From Calditrichota bacterium (GTDB taxonomy: Bacteria > Electryoneota > AABM5-125-24 > Hatepunaeales > Hatepunaeaceae): 64,000 bases of DNA. Below are positions 25,645 to 34,434 of the stretch, one piece after another. The stretch lies in the NCBI GenBank assembly GCA_018644935.1, contig JABGPL010000009.1, forward strand, positions 1 to 64,000, in the 5' to 3' direction. Both the position numbers and the translations under genes were made by a program. How positions within the stretch are numbered: position 1 is the stretch's first letter; every line of letters starts with the position of its first letter. The notes under the pieces were generated by a model. The model did not search any database and had not been told where the DNA came from. It saw nothing but the letters and a program-made list of their open reading frames with translations.

Positions 25645-26367
25645 ATGGGTATTCTATACGTAATTGCAACCCCGATTGGCAATATGGAAGACATTACTCT
25701 TCGGGCAATTCGCATTCTCGGTGAAGCTGATGTCCTGGCAAGTGAGGACACCCGAGTCACAAAGAAAATTTATGCCCGTCATGGCATACATATCCCGCAA
25801 ATAGTCTTTTCATATCACGAGCATAACGAGCGTTCCGGTGGCAGGCGTATTTTAGAGGCTCTCAATAACAATTCGACCGTAGCCTTAACCAGCGACGGCG
25901 GCAGCCCCGGCATCAGCGATCCCGGATATAGAATCATAAATGAGGCAATCGAGACTGGCCATCAGGTAGAAGTAATCCCCGGACCCAGCGCAGTAATCAC
26001 CGCAATGGTTGCATCCGGCTTCCCCTCATCAAGCTTCACCTTCAAAGGTTTCCCACCCCGAAAACCCGGACCCCGCAAACGCTTCCTCGATATGGACAAA
26101 GATCTTCCCCACACGTTAGTAATCTACGAATCCCCTTACCGGGTATCGAAACTTTTAGTAGATGCTCTCGAAGTACTCGGCAACAGAATGGCAGCCGTCT
26201 GCAGCGAACTCACAAAGAAATTTGAACGTGTCAGGCGAGGTTCCATCCAGGATTTAATAACCCAATTTCACGGAAAGAAGATCAAGGGTGAAGTGACGAT
26301 AGTGATAGCCGGAAATCATCCGAAGTTTTTGCGTGATGTTGAGGATGATTCCGAAGACGAGTCGTAG
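25645..26367 (+). CDS. rsmI: 16S rRNA (cytidine(1402)-2'-O)-methyltransferase RsmI
   Basis: A 240-residue tetrapyrrole-methylase-fold enzyme that 2'-O-methylates C1402 of 16S rRNA in the decoding centre. Signatures: LYVIATPIGNMEDITLRA at the N-terminus, ASEDTRVTKK, SDGGSPGISDPG and IPGPSAV. It starts 3 bp after gmhB and is the last gene of this operon. Its C-terminus is acidic (VEDDSEDES) and shorter than the usual 270-290 residues; its stop codon TAG lies inside a palindromic element, which may have replaced the original end. Confidence 0.9.
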   Translation: MGILYVIATPIGNMEDITLRAIRILGEADVLASEDTRVTKKIYARHGIHIPQIVFSYHEHNERSGGRRILEALNNNSTVALTSDGGSPGISDPGYRIINEAIETGHQVEVIPGPSAVITAMVASGFPSSSFTFKGFPPRKPGPRKRFLDMDKDLPHTLVIYESPYRVSKLLVDALEVLGNRMAAVCSELTKKFERVRRGSIQDLITQFHGKKIKGEVTIVIAGNHPKFLRDVEDDSEDES

Positions 26368-26386
26368 GTCGGGTTCTTAACCCAAC
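26364..26386. repeat. Palindromic element overlapping the rsmI stop
   Basis: Head GTAGG, arms GTCGGGTT (26368-26375) and AACCCAAC (26379-26386) with one C-A mismatch, loop CTT. Same head and geometry as the elements at 1863 and 60284, with a different arm sequence. The rsmI TAG is part of the head. Confidence 0.65.
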
Positions 26387-26479
26387 GAAAAATTCTCCGT
26401 TAAACATACTGTCTGAATAAGATTTCGACCTGCAAAACTGTTTCAATGAATTGTTCGGTATGTTGCAAGATCATTTAAC

Positions 26480-27766
26480 TTATAGATCGGTAAAGCACCT
26501 GATAAATTCATCCTTTCTTGTATGTGGATGGGGAAATTCAACTTCTTTCTCCAAATACGGATCCCGTGGAAGCTTATCGAAACGGAACTGGACATTACAA
26601 GTTTCACCTACATCCCTCCTAATAAATGATTCATCGTCACTTTCAAGATTATTTGTAAGGAGAGCGCCCCCCAAATGATTGCTGAGCCTTGTAAGCAACC
26701 TCCCTTGTTCACGATATGTTGAAATTAACTTAACATTCTTTGCCTTTTCATCATTTATATCGGACTCTTTGTAGGCATTTCTAGCAGAATCTTGTTCGGA
26801 TGAATCTAAAGCAGGTTCTTGTTCGGATGGATCTAAATTCAACATTTCATTAACATTTTGTTTAGACATCTTAGCAAATATTTTTCCAAGAGGTGAAATC
26901 ACATAAGATTCGTCGCAAATTTCGATTAATTTCTGTTTAAATTCGGGATGTCGTCCTCCTCTTGATAACGGAACTGGACATGAAGGAGGAGTATTGCGAA
27001 TGCGAATCCAATTTCCAGCAGTTAGACCAATAAAAATTGATCCTTCAGGAGCACTTTTCTTTATTTCCTGAAGCTCCTGTTCCGTATCCTCACCTGTAAT
27101 TGCTGAATATATAGGCAAAGGACTTCCTGGTAAGATTTTGCAGGTAACAGCAAGTGGAGAAAATCTATCTGCCGGATTAATTCTTCCGTGTTCCATTAAT
27201 GCTTCAATACCAGGTAAATTATTCGTAACTATATTGATAGAACCTTCTATTTTTATCCATTCTTCACCTCTTTGATATGCCTTTGCAATCTCAAGGCTTA
27301 AATTCCTGAAAAATGGATAAAGGGTTGTACCAGAATCAATGCACAAATAAATATGCGAGATTGTATCATCATTGCTCAATAACCATTTGCATCTGTCCAA
27401 AAGTAATAGAGCAAATTTTTGACCTATAAGTTCTTTTTCGTCTCGGAAATGGTTCTTTCGCTCTCCGAAAAGAGTATCAGCATATGGGCCAAGCTTTGTG
27501 CGTTCAAGTGCTTCTGTTGCCCAACTACTGTCTCTTCGTAAACGAGCTGCTACATTTTCTGAAAGAGACCGTGACATCTCATTCAGCGTTGCATGTTGTG
27601 TATCTAGCCACTCTTTTTTGTTTTCGCGATCATTTTCTTCAGCATTAAATTTTTTCTTTAAGAAATTCAGACGAATAGCTAGCTCGAACCCAATAAAACA
27701 AAGCCCTAAAAAACCTAATAGAATTCCAAGTAATCCAACGATATTAGTTTGAAAAAATTCTGACAT
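26480..27766 (-). CDS. Membrane-anchored protein with DeoR-C/ISOCOT-like domain
   Basis: A 428-residue protein without a confident family. Residues about 7-32 form one strong transmembrane segment (IVGLLGILLGFLGLCFIGFEL), followed by a charged helical stretch (about 35-75). Residues about 115-300 resemble the sugar-phosphate-sensing half of DeoR regulators: IYLCIDSGTTLYPFF, IVTNNLPGIEAL, CKILPGS, SIFIGL, then GGRHPEFKQKLIEICDESYVISPLGKI. There is no HTH; a transmembrane anchor replaces it. The C-terminal 100 residues are charged and unrecognised. ATG at 27766 has GGAGG 5 bases upstream; a GTG six bases earlier is less likely. It is a single gene between convergent and tandem neighbours, and AT-rich flanks suggest independent acquisition. 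Function unknown. Confidence 0.65.
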   Translation of the reverse strand: MSEFFQTNIVGLLGILLGFLGLCFIGFELAIRLNFLKKKFNAEENDRENKKEWLDTQHATLNEMSRSLSENVAARLRRDSSWATEALERTKLGPYADTLFGERKNHFRDEKELIGQKFALLLLDRCKWLLSNDDTISHIYLCIDSGTTLYPFFRNLSLEIAKAYQRGEEWIKIEGSINIVTNNLPGIEALMEHGRINPADRFSPLAVTCKILPGSPLPIYSAITGEDTEQELQEIKKSAPEGSIFIGLTAGNWIRIRNTPPSCPVPLSRGGRHPEFKQKLIEICDESYVISPLGKIFAKMSKQNVNEMLNLDPSEQEPALDSSEQDSARNAYKESDINDEKAKNVKLISTYREQGRLLTRLSNHLGGALLTNNLESDDESFIRRDVGETCNVQFRFDKLPRDPYLEKEVEFPHPHTRKDEFIRCFTDL

Positions 27767-28130
27767 TTTCACCTCCAGAATAAAAGATAATCTATGTGAT
27801 TAAGCCTATGTAAATATGCAATTATGCAATTTCCTTCATAACTCTTTATTTACAAATTATTCCTTTGAATTGCAAGGAAAATCATAAATGTTACAAAACA
27901 ATGAACAATATAAACACCAAATTTTCTATAAAGAAATACAAACATTGTCCGATAAAACATACCCATATAGTTGAAAAATCAATTTCATAGGCAATTCGTA
28001 TCTCAGATATTTGCTCTCAGGGAGATCTAAAATCCTTTTACTACAATCTTTAACATAAGAATTTTATGCAACCTCCCTGACAACAAAATCTTCAGACTAC
28101 ATGCCACAATTGGACTAATTAAATTTGCCC
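27767..28130. other. AT-rich intergenic region
   Basis: About 360 bases upstream of the membrane-anchored gene and downstream of the M6 peptidase gene, strongly AT-rich. Apart from the GGAGG ribosome site next to 27766, only a loose 8-bp inverted repeat (28017-28024 and 28073-28080) was noticed. No gene or clear terminator. Confidence 0.5.
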
Positions 28131-31100
28131 CTATTTTACAAGCACGACCTTTCGTTCCAACACCTTCAAATTATTCTGTATCCTAATCACATAACTACCA
28201 GACGAAACAGGAATCCCGGATGCACTTACTCCGTCCCATACAATTCTGTGGGACCCAGTATTCTGCTGTTGATCGAGCAGACTGATTACTTCGCGACCGT
28301 TCATATCGAAGATGTGGACCCGAACGTTTCCCGGGCTGAATAGCCGATAGGGGATAACAGTAGTGCTGTTAAATGGATTAGGATATGCCGGGTCGAGCAG
28401 GATGGTTCCAGGGAGTAAGGGAGACCCGTTATCATTATCATCAACTGATGCCGGTAGAGGATCTGAATATGCAAGACCTAATGCAGAGAACGTCAATCCC
28501 TCATCAATACCGGTATACAACAGTCTCGGTTTTCCTTCCCATTCAAAATACCGCGCACCGAATATCATATCTTCACCTTCCCAGCCGCCTGCACCACCCG
28601 GTACAAGAATTGCCCCGTTCGTCTCCACACCCTCGTATTTCACAAATTCATCACCATCATAAGACAATCTCCCCAGTCTACCGATCATATCAATTGTGGC
28701 TCCTGCGTAAAACATTTGGAAGGTCATTGGTTCTACACCTGGAATTACCTCTGGTGCGAGCAAAGCAAAGCCATCGAATTCCTGAGGGTCAAAGCTTCCC
28801 ATTAACATTTGATCTCGATCAATTTCCCACGCTTCGAAATCCTCTGAAAAAGCTGCAGCGATTACAGGGATATTGAAGTTTCCGGCATTGACCGTTGTAG
28901 AAAATGCACATCCCCAGATTTCAGGTGTCGACATAAATAGAGATATCTGAGTAGGGACAAACGTGATCATCTCCTCACCGTCAGGTTCCATATAGTATTC
29001 GGGATCGACTTCCCAGTCCAATCCGTTTTCGGATCGAGCCTGCCCAATTACAAATGTTGTATCCTGTTCATCTTCACTGATGTCTCCACCCATAAACATC
29101 ATCAGATAACCAATACCCGGAACTTCCTTTACATCAATCCCGCCAATAGCGTTTGACATCCATTCATATTCACCAAAAGGTAATACCGGTTCAGGCAGTC
29201 TATCCCATGAAAATCCACCATCGAGACTCCATGCATATCCAACTGACCCTAAATTAATCGGTTCGATACCTTGATTTACACCGACGTACCAGCATTGAAT
29301 TGAATCACCGGTTACGATCAAAGTGGGAGAGATGATCGAATGATCCCACAGGCCATCTTCACCGGCGAAAACCGGATTTTCAGGCTCTTTAAACCACTCA
29401 TGCTCAGGGCGAATATCTATATAAGTGTAGTACGTTATTTGTTCACCTTCATTATAAGTAATTGTAAATGTAAAGTGAACTCTGCCACGTGATGGTGCAT
29501 TTTCAGTAATGGTTATTACAAAAGGAGCCTCAGGGTTTCGAAATTCAGTTCGGTCAATATCAGGATAGTTAGCTTCACCCGTTTCTATTTCAACAAAGTC
29601 CCCGATGTGCTGGATTTCTGCCGAAATATTTGTTCCCAATGCACGACCGTTATTCCCTATCTGGATGTCCCATTCCAGGGTTTCGCCTAATTCAGGGATA
29701 CCGTTATCATTTCCAAGTTCGCTATCATCAATAGACTCTGACCTCAAGTAAAGCACAGGAAGATTTGGAGTTGCAATATCAAAGTTGGCAATTACATTTT
29801 CTTCTTCAAGCCTGATATTCGATATTTCCACATGAGAAGGTACGTTATCATAATCCAATGAACTTGGAACAGAATGTAATCCGAATGTGGTTCTGTCTCT
29901 TTCACCAACCCAATCCGATGAATCCTCAGATAAGCTCGAAAAGCCTGGCCATAAATCACCATTGTCCCCGCGATTGGCATTGAGTAAATTGCGCCGTCCA
30001 CCCCTTGAAATATCAAGATTTTCAACCGGAAGTCCATTGCGCCAGCCAACGGAAGCCTCTTCGACATCAACAAGTCGATGGCTCTCGTTATTATTATTTG
30101 TTCGATTCCTCTGGTCATCATCGATATGTGTGATCAGAAGACCTTCGGGAGCAGCTAGATTTAAATCAATCTGCCTTCGGGTTAATCCAGCATCAAATCC
30201 AATTTGACGTCGATTCTCAACAAGATAGTATTCTTGAGATCTGTAATCTCCGTTCCTCCAAAGGCGATAAGCAATGTGATCCGTTTCAACAGGCGGAATC
30301 ACCACATCCTGCATTGCTTCTGAAACATCCTCAATTTGAATCCAATCAAATTGTTTTTTTGACCATGCAGTCATATGAACCGGGCAGCTACCTGGTGGAT
30401 CTCCAGGGCGGGTCGCCCAACCACCCCCACTCATTAGTCCCCATTCACCGATACCACCGGATGAGTAATCAGTATCATACAAATCAGGCAAACCGAGGGT
30501 GTGACCAAATTCATGGCAGAAAACACCAATGGTTCCGGATTGTGGATTCATATTATATCCTGAAATAGTCACCCCATCCAGATCTACCGGTTCAAACAAT
30601 TGCCATTTGTGTGACCAGATATACCGGGAACCGATTTCCGTCCTACCATATTCTTCAGCTCCTGGACCGGCATGAACAAACGCCATAGCATCAACAATAC
30701 CGTCACCATCATTATCATAATTTGAAAAATCTACATCTTCATCTGCGAGGGCAATAATATCCTCGACTAAACGCTGTGAATTATTGGGGTAGTCCATCCC
30801 CGTTCCATAGTCAGAACCAACGTAAAACTCCAGGTTTTCAGGAGCTCGGTACCATCTTGTCACAACTCCGGAAACTGTAAAATCGCCTCCAGAAACCTCG
30901 GAATAATAATCACGCATTGAACCAGTATAATCGCTTGCTGAACCAGGATAGGCAAAATTGTTCTCAGAGAATAACATCTCTTCAAAATGCTCAACTGTGT
31001 ACAACTGTTCCTCATTGTCGAAAAACTCATCATCCTGCATATCCCACGGATAATCTTCAAAATCAACCATCAGAATCAGCAGATTCCATTCACCTTCCAA

Positions 31101-31265
31101 TTCGGCATCATCTCGAGCGGGTGAGTACTCTTCCGGTTGATTAACTCCCGGTGCATAATCGGGTTCAGGTCCGCCATCATATGCAGGCATTGATTCAACA
31201 GATCCCACTGACATGACAAGAAGAACCGTCATGATCAATCCCAAAATATTCTTTCCCATCGCCAT
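28131..31265 (-). CDS. M6-family (immune inhibitor A-like) metallopeptidase with T9SS domain
   Basis: A 1044-residue secreted zinc peptidase. After a signal peptide (ILGLIMTVLLVMSVGSVES) the M6 domain shows LLILMVDFED, FSNYDNDGDGIVDA and the zinc motif CHEFGHTLGLPDLYD with H251, E252 and H255 and the third-ligand Asp. Later regions are beta-rich, with a CARDB-like segment (ELGNDNGIPELGETLEW) and a beta-propeller-like glycosidase-type region (about 640-930). It ends in a sorting domain starting YPNPFNSTTV. The ATG at 31265 has GAGG 5 bases upstream and is preferred over one 33 bases earlier. Probably degrades extracellular protein. Confidence 0.88.
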   Translation of the reverse strand: MAMGKNILGLIMTVLLVMSVGSVESMPAYDGGPEPDYAPGVNQPEEYSPARDDAELEGEWNLLILMVDFEDYPWDMQDDEFFDNEEQLYTVEHFEEMLFSENNFAYPGSASDYTGSMRDYYSEVSGGDFTVSGVVTRWYRAPENLEFYVGSDYGTGMDYPNNSQRLVEDIIALADEDVDFSNYDNDGDGIVDAMAFVHAGPGAEEYGRTEIGSRYIWSHKWQLFEPVDLDGVTISGYNMNPQSGTIGVFCHEFGHTLGLPDLYDTDYSSGGIGEWGLMSGGGWATRPGDPPGSCPVHMTAWSKKQFDWIQIEDVSEAMQDVVIPPVETDHIAYRLWRNGDYRSQEYYLVENRRQIGFDAGLTRRQIDLNLAAPEGLLITHIDDDQRNRTNNNNESHRLVDVEEASVGWRNGLPVENLDISRGGRRNLLNANRGDNGDLWPGFSSLSEDSSDWVGERDRTTFGLHSVPSSLDYDNVPSHVEISNIRLEEENVIANFDIATPNLPVLYLRSESIDDSELGNDNGIPELGETLEWDIQIGNNGRALGTNISAEIQHIGDFVEIETGEANYPDIDRTEFRNPEAPFVITITENAPSRGRVHFTFTITYNEGEQITYYTYIDIRPEHEWFKEPENPVFAGEDGLWDHSIISPTLIVTGDSIQCWYVGVNQGIEPINLGSVGYAWSLDGGFSWDRLPEPVLPFGEYEWMSNAIGGIDVKEVPGIGYLMMFMGGDISEDEQDTTFVIGQARSENGLDWEVDPEYYMEPDGEEMITFVPTQISLFMSTPEIWGCAFSTTVNAGNFNIPVIAAAFSEDFEAWEIDRDQMLMGSFDPQEFDGFALLAPEVIPGVEPMTFQMFYAGATIDMIGRLGRLSYDGDEFVKYEGVETNGAILVPGGAGGWEGEDMIFGARYFEWEGKPRLLYTGIDEGLTFSALGLAYSDPLPASVDDNDNGSPLLPGTILLDPAYPNPFNSTTVIPYRLFSPGNVRVHIFDMNGREVISLLDQQQNTGSHRIVWDGVSASGIPVSSGSYVIRIQNNLKVLERKVVLVK

Positions 31266-31373
31266 TTCTACCTCTATCTGAATTTGTTTTTTCTTCATTT
31301 CGATCGAGCTGTAACTTAATCATACCGAACTTTATCAGTTAAAATCAAGCATTATTCTCACAACGAGTTGAAT

Positions 31374-32501
31374 CTATAAAGTTTCACCGGCTCCAATAAA
31401 GAATCTGAGCGGACCTGATGGAGCAAATGCAAAATCTAATCTGAGTACCAATTCTGGTGGCATGACCAAATGCAGCCCAATTCCAATCCCATGCCTTGGT
31501 TTATGCCAACCATAAGCAGGATCACCAATTTCTCCAACATCATAGAAGGGTACGATTTCATAGTCCACACGAACAGGTTTAATTATTTTAATCCATTCAT
31601 GCATGTACACTAATGGAAATGGAGATCTCTTCACTGTTGTAAAATGAAATTGAAGCCGGCCCGACAGCATCCTGCGTCCCCATTCACGCATATAAGGTTG
31701 ACCGCGGTGATTTCGTTCCCATCCAAGATGCTGCTGAGCCGGAGGGGGTGCTTCAAGTTGGAAAATGCTCCAGATACGAGCATAAATTCTGGTCTTTGAG
31801 GTAATAGGTATTGCCCAACCGATTTTTATCTCTGCATCTACATCAAAGCGAGGTAGTTGATAAACATCACCATTCGTTCGTCCAAAGCGCAATGAACCGT
31901 CAATTAGTATTCCAGCAATTGGTCTTAGAGAACTTGCTGTCTCGTATTTTGCTCTAACTCCCAGAAGTTGAACGTTTCCTTCACCAAATCTCTCATAACT
32001 ATCTTCTAAAATCGGATTGTCGTCTTTATCTTTTTGGTCTCGGGCAGAGGATTTTCGTACAATCATGCTCGGGCCAATCTCCCAACTGCCAACTTTCCGA
32101 AGAGCTGAAAGTTGTAGCTCATATCTGACCATTAGTGCTTTTGCAATTACTTGAGGATCATTATTCTGGATTGTATAGATGTATTGTGGTGCCTTGGAAA
32201 TCCAGGACACCTCACTAAAATTCCAATTTAAGTATGTATACTCACCCTGAAGTACACCTCCCTCGATTAAGCTGTTGGTAGAAAAATTAAGAAAAAATAG
32301 CAGATACAAGTTCGGTGATCTTGATATTCCACCCCCAACACCATACACAATTCCGAGATCAGTGTTTGCGAAAACATAAGGAGCACCAAGAAATTGTAAA
32401 TTGTTTAAATCTTGATTTTCTGATGTATCCCCGGCTCGCGAGATAGAGATTGAACTACAAAGTAGCAGAATTGATAAAAAATAGTAATAACTTCGAATCA
32501 T
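31374..32501 (-). CDS. BamA/surface-antigen-like outer-membrane barrel protein
   Basis: A 375-residue protein with signal peptide (YYFLSILLLCSSISISRA) and continuous beta-strand pattern. NTDLGIVYGVGGGISRSPN at the start and HGIGIGLHLVMPPELVLRLDFAFAPSGP near the end resemble the barrel half of Omp85/BamA-type surface antigens; no POTRA domains are present, so it is a barrel-only member. It is transcribed toward the M6 peptidase gene with a 108-bp gap and may share its transcript. Function unknown; outer-membrane localisation is well supported. Confidence 0.7.
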   Translation of the reverse strand: MIRSYYYFLSILLLCSSISISRAGDTSENQDLNNLQFLGAPYVFANTDLGIVYGVGGGISRSPNLYLLFFLNFSTNSLIEGGVLQGEYTYLNWNFSEVSWISKAPQYIYTIQNNDPQVIAKALMVRYELQLSALRKVGSWEIGPSMIVRKSSARDQKDKDDNPILEDSYERFGEGNVQLLGVRAKYETASSLRPIAGILIDGSLRFGRTNGDVYQLPRFDVDAEIKIGWAIPITSKTRIYARIWSIFQLEAPPPAQQHLGWERNHRGQPYMREWGRRMLSGRLQFHFTTVKRSPFPLVYMHEWIKIIKPVRVDYEIVPFYDVGEIGDPAYGWHKPRHGIGIGLHLVMPPELVLRLDFAFAPSGPLRFFIGAGETL

Positions 32502-32595
32502 TGCTGACTGTTTGGATTGACTTTAAAAAGAAACTGGAGTAAAATGTATTTGAATATATCACATTGTTGCTTTTCAAACAACCTACGGAGAAATC

Positions 32596-32856
32596 ATGGC
32601 AGACCAGAGACACCGGGAAAGACGTCGTGAAGATCGAAGAAAAATTCAGCTTGGCGTTCAAGATGGCTGGGAAGGTGCTGAACGCAGGAAGATCACAGAC
32701 CGACGACTAATTGACCCCATATCGGGAAAGCCCAAACCCGCTTTTGATAGATCAACAGCAGGCTTGAAGAAACAACGAGAAATCCTGCGCAGGCAAAAAG
32801 AAAGGAAATTATCTGATCACATAAAAAAGCAACGTTCAAAAAAGGATATGTTCTAA
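32596..32856 (+). CDS. Small highly basic protein, unknown function
   Basis: An 86-residue protein rich in Arg and Lys (RHRERRREDRRK, GAERRKITDRR, REILRRQKERK). GGAG lies 7 bases before the ATG, which supports expression. The RR..DRR patterns recur in short bacterial hypothetical proteins, but no domain was recognised. Nucleic-acid or membrane binding is possible from charge alone. It is divergent from the barrel gene. Confidence 0.6.
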   Translation: MADQRHRERRREDRRKIQLGVQDGWEGAERRKITDRRLIDPISGKPKPAFDRSTAGLKKQREILRRQKERKLSDHIKKQRSKKDMF

Positions 32857-33206
32857 TCCCGACCCACCTCTTTAAATCACACAATTTTGACCTCACATCT
32901 TTTTGATCAGACTTTTCATTTACACTATAGCTCTGGATTGGTATTCTCAAGGTTTCGCCAGAGTATCCCTTATGGTCTGAAAGAAGCAGCCTTTTTGTTT
33001 CAGGCTTTTATGTTTCCTCCCAGGACTGTTTTTCTGAATTTCTTAATCATTTTTACAAACTTCTGCTATTTACACGTCGTCATATTTTCAAATGCAAGGA
33101 ATCTGTATTTTGCTATATAGAATCTTTGCGGGTTTGTATTGTTAATCCAAAACCTGTAAAAGTGTGATTGGAACTAAGAAGTTTTCCCAAAACTAAGGAT
33201 AAGGAA
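32857..33206. other. Intergenic region
   Basis: About 350 bases between the small basic protein and the YHS protein. A 77-codon frame in it has no ribosome site and biased hydrophobic composition, and is not accepted. No repeat or RNA was recognised. Confidence 0.45.
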
Positions 33207-33728
33207 ATGCAGATAAAAAGTAAAGGACGTGTACTGGCGACTCTGATTATTGCATTTGCAATTTCATTTTCCGTCTCACATGCATCTGGTTGTGGAAGTT
33301 GTACAACTGCTAAGGCTTCCGCCAATTCAACTGAACTCAATAAAAACGGAAATGTTTGGGCTACACTAAATGGTGAAGAGTACTTCACCTGTCCCGTTAT
33401 GAAGTCCGAAATGAAGGTTGCGGATGCAACGAGTTTTTCTGTAGTTGATGGTGAAAAATTCTACCATTGCTGCCCGGGTTGTGAGAAACCATTTCAGTCA
33501 AATCCTGTATCTTTCTTAAAAGAAATTAACCTGCCGGCAAATGTGACAAAGATTGATACAGATGGAAATAAACATTTCCGTGATCCGGTAAGTGGTGTAG
33601 AAATGGAAGTGAATGATCAGACTGTATTTGTTGATAGAGATAATTCCCGTTATTTTTTCTCTTCCGCGAAAACAATGGATACGTTTGAAAAATCTCCAGA
33701 TAGGTTTCTTGGAAAATTAGGAAGCTAG
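33207..33728 (+). CDS. Secreted protein with two YHS-type domains
   Basis: A 173-residue exported protein. After a signal peptide (LATLIIAFAISFSVSHA) and a GCGSC motif come two YHS-like modules: one with CPVMKSEMKV...YHCCPGCEKPF.SNP, and a diverged second with DPVSGVEMEV...YFFSSAKTMDTFEKSPDRFL that has lost its cysteines. YHS modules occur in metal-handling proteins and near copper/silver efflux systems. ATG at 33207 with AAGGA upstream is preferred over a TTG at 33168. A terminator follows. The RND operon begins just downstream but has its own promoter. Metal binding is inferred. Confidence 0.75.
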   Translation: MQIKSKGRVLATLIIAFAISFSVSHASGCGSCTTAKASANSTELNKNGNVWATLNGEEYFTCPVMKSEMKVADATSFSVVDGEKFYHCCPGCEKPFQSNPVSFLKEINLPANVTKIDTDGNKHFRDPVSGVEMEVNDQTVFVDRDNSRYFFSSAKTMDTFEKSPDRFLGKLGS

Positions 33729-33799
33729 TTCACTTCAAATTCAATGTAAATCAAATCGGGTTTAGGGTTCCGCAGCGCTATTTCTGATTTGACTCCTGG

Positions 33800-33838
33800 A
33801 AAAAAATGTATCAGAGCCTCCATCTGATACATTTTTTT
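33800..33838 (+). terminator. Intrinsic terminator
   Basis: A 16-bp stem (33800-33815 with 33823-33838, core TGTATCAGA/TCTGATACA) with a 7-nt loop, ending in a T tract. It closes the YHS gene transcript. Confidence 0.88.
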
Positions 33839-33877
33839 GTTTTAAAAACAATTGCTTTCCAAAAACTATTAAATAAC

Positions 33878-33906
33878 TTGACATTCCTTCTTTATCACGC
33901 TAAACT
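33878..33906 (+). promoter_or_regulatory. Sigma-70-type promoter of the marR/RND operon
   Basis: -35 TTGACA (33878-33883), 17-bp spacer, -10 TAAACT (33901-33906), about 58 bp before the MarR start. The -10 box lies between copies of a CACGCTA/TAGCGTG inverted repeat (33896-33902 and 33923-33929). Confidence 0.55.
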
Positions 33907-33920
33907 GTTAACACATACAT

Positions 33921-33934
33921 TGTAGCGTGCTACA
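33921..33934. promoter_or_regulatory. Probable MarR operator
   Basis: Perfect palindrome TGTAGC-GT-GCTACA located about 15 bp after the -10 box and 29 bp before the marR start, where binding would block transcription. Size and symmetry are typical of MarR-family operators. Confidence 0.6.
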
Positions 33935-33963
33935 TATTAGTTCGATAAGAAAATGGGTTACCT

Positions 33964-34434
33964 ATGGATAACCATCCAAAAAGAAATCTCGGACACTGGG
34001 CTCATCAGATCATGACAGCTTTTCAGTGTGAAGCAAATAAATCTTTGCAAGAATTCGGTATTGGATTTAGCGAAGCTGTTCCATTGATGATTTTATACTT
34101 CCACGGTCCTGATTCTCTTGTAGAGATTGCAAATCGTTTGAATTTTTCTCACCCGTCAGTTCTTCGTCAGATTGATTCTCTCGAAAAACTCGGCCTTGTT
34201 CTGCGAACTCCCCATCCTGAAGATCGTCGAGTTAAAATTGTCAAACTCACGGACCAGGGAAAAAAACTCGCACCAAAGATCATGGAGAAAATTCAAGCCA
34301 TTAACAAGGCAGCAACCTCAGGAATTAGCGATAATGAAGTAGACCTCCTTTTTACAATGCTTAATAAGATCCTGATAAACTTGTCAGGCGAGAAATGCCA
34401 ATCCTTAAAAAATGTGGAGAATCATCTGAGATGA
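33964..34434 (+). CDS. MarR family transcriptional regulator
   Basis: A 156-residue winged-helix regulator. The recognition helix region LNFSHPSVLRQIDSLEKLGLV and the wing PHPEDRRVKIVKLTDQGKKL are characteristic of MarR/SlyA proteins. It is the first gene of the efflux operon and its stop overlaps the start of the outer-membrane factor gene (ATGA). Together with the palindrome in its promoter this implies autorepression relieved by a small ligand, probably an efflux substrate. Confidence 0.9.
   Translation: MDNHPKRNLGHWAHQIMTAFQCEANKSLQEFGIGFSEAVPLMILYFHGPDSLVEIANRLNFSHPSVLRQIDSLEKLGLVLRTPHPEDRRVKIVKLTDQGKKLAPKIMEKIQAINKAATSGISDNEVDLLFTMLNKILINLSGEKCQSLKNVENHLR

Noticed and set aside
28017-28080. 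8-bp inverted repeat as terminator of the M6 peptidase gene
   Set aside because: The arms are 48 bp apart and lie beyond an AT-rich stretch; no T run fits the minus strand.
32887-33120. 77-codon plus-strand frame
   Set aside because: No ribosome site and no recognisable composition; likely random frame in a gap.
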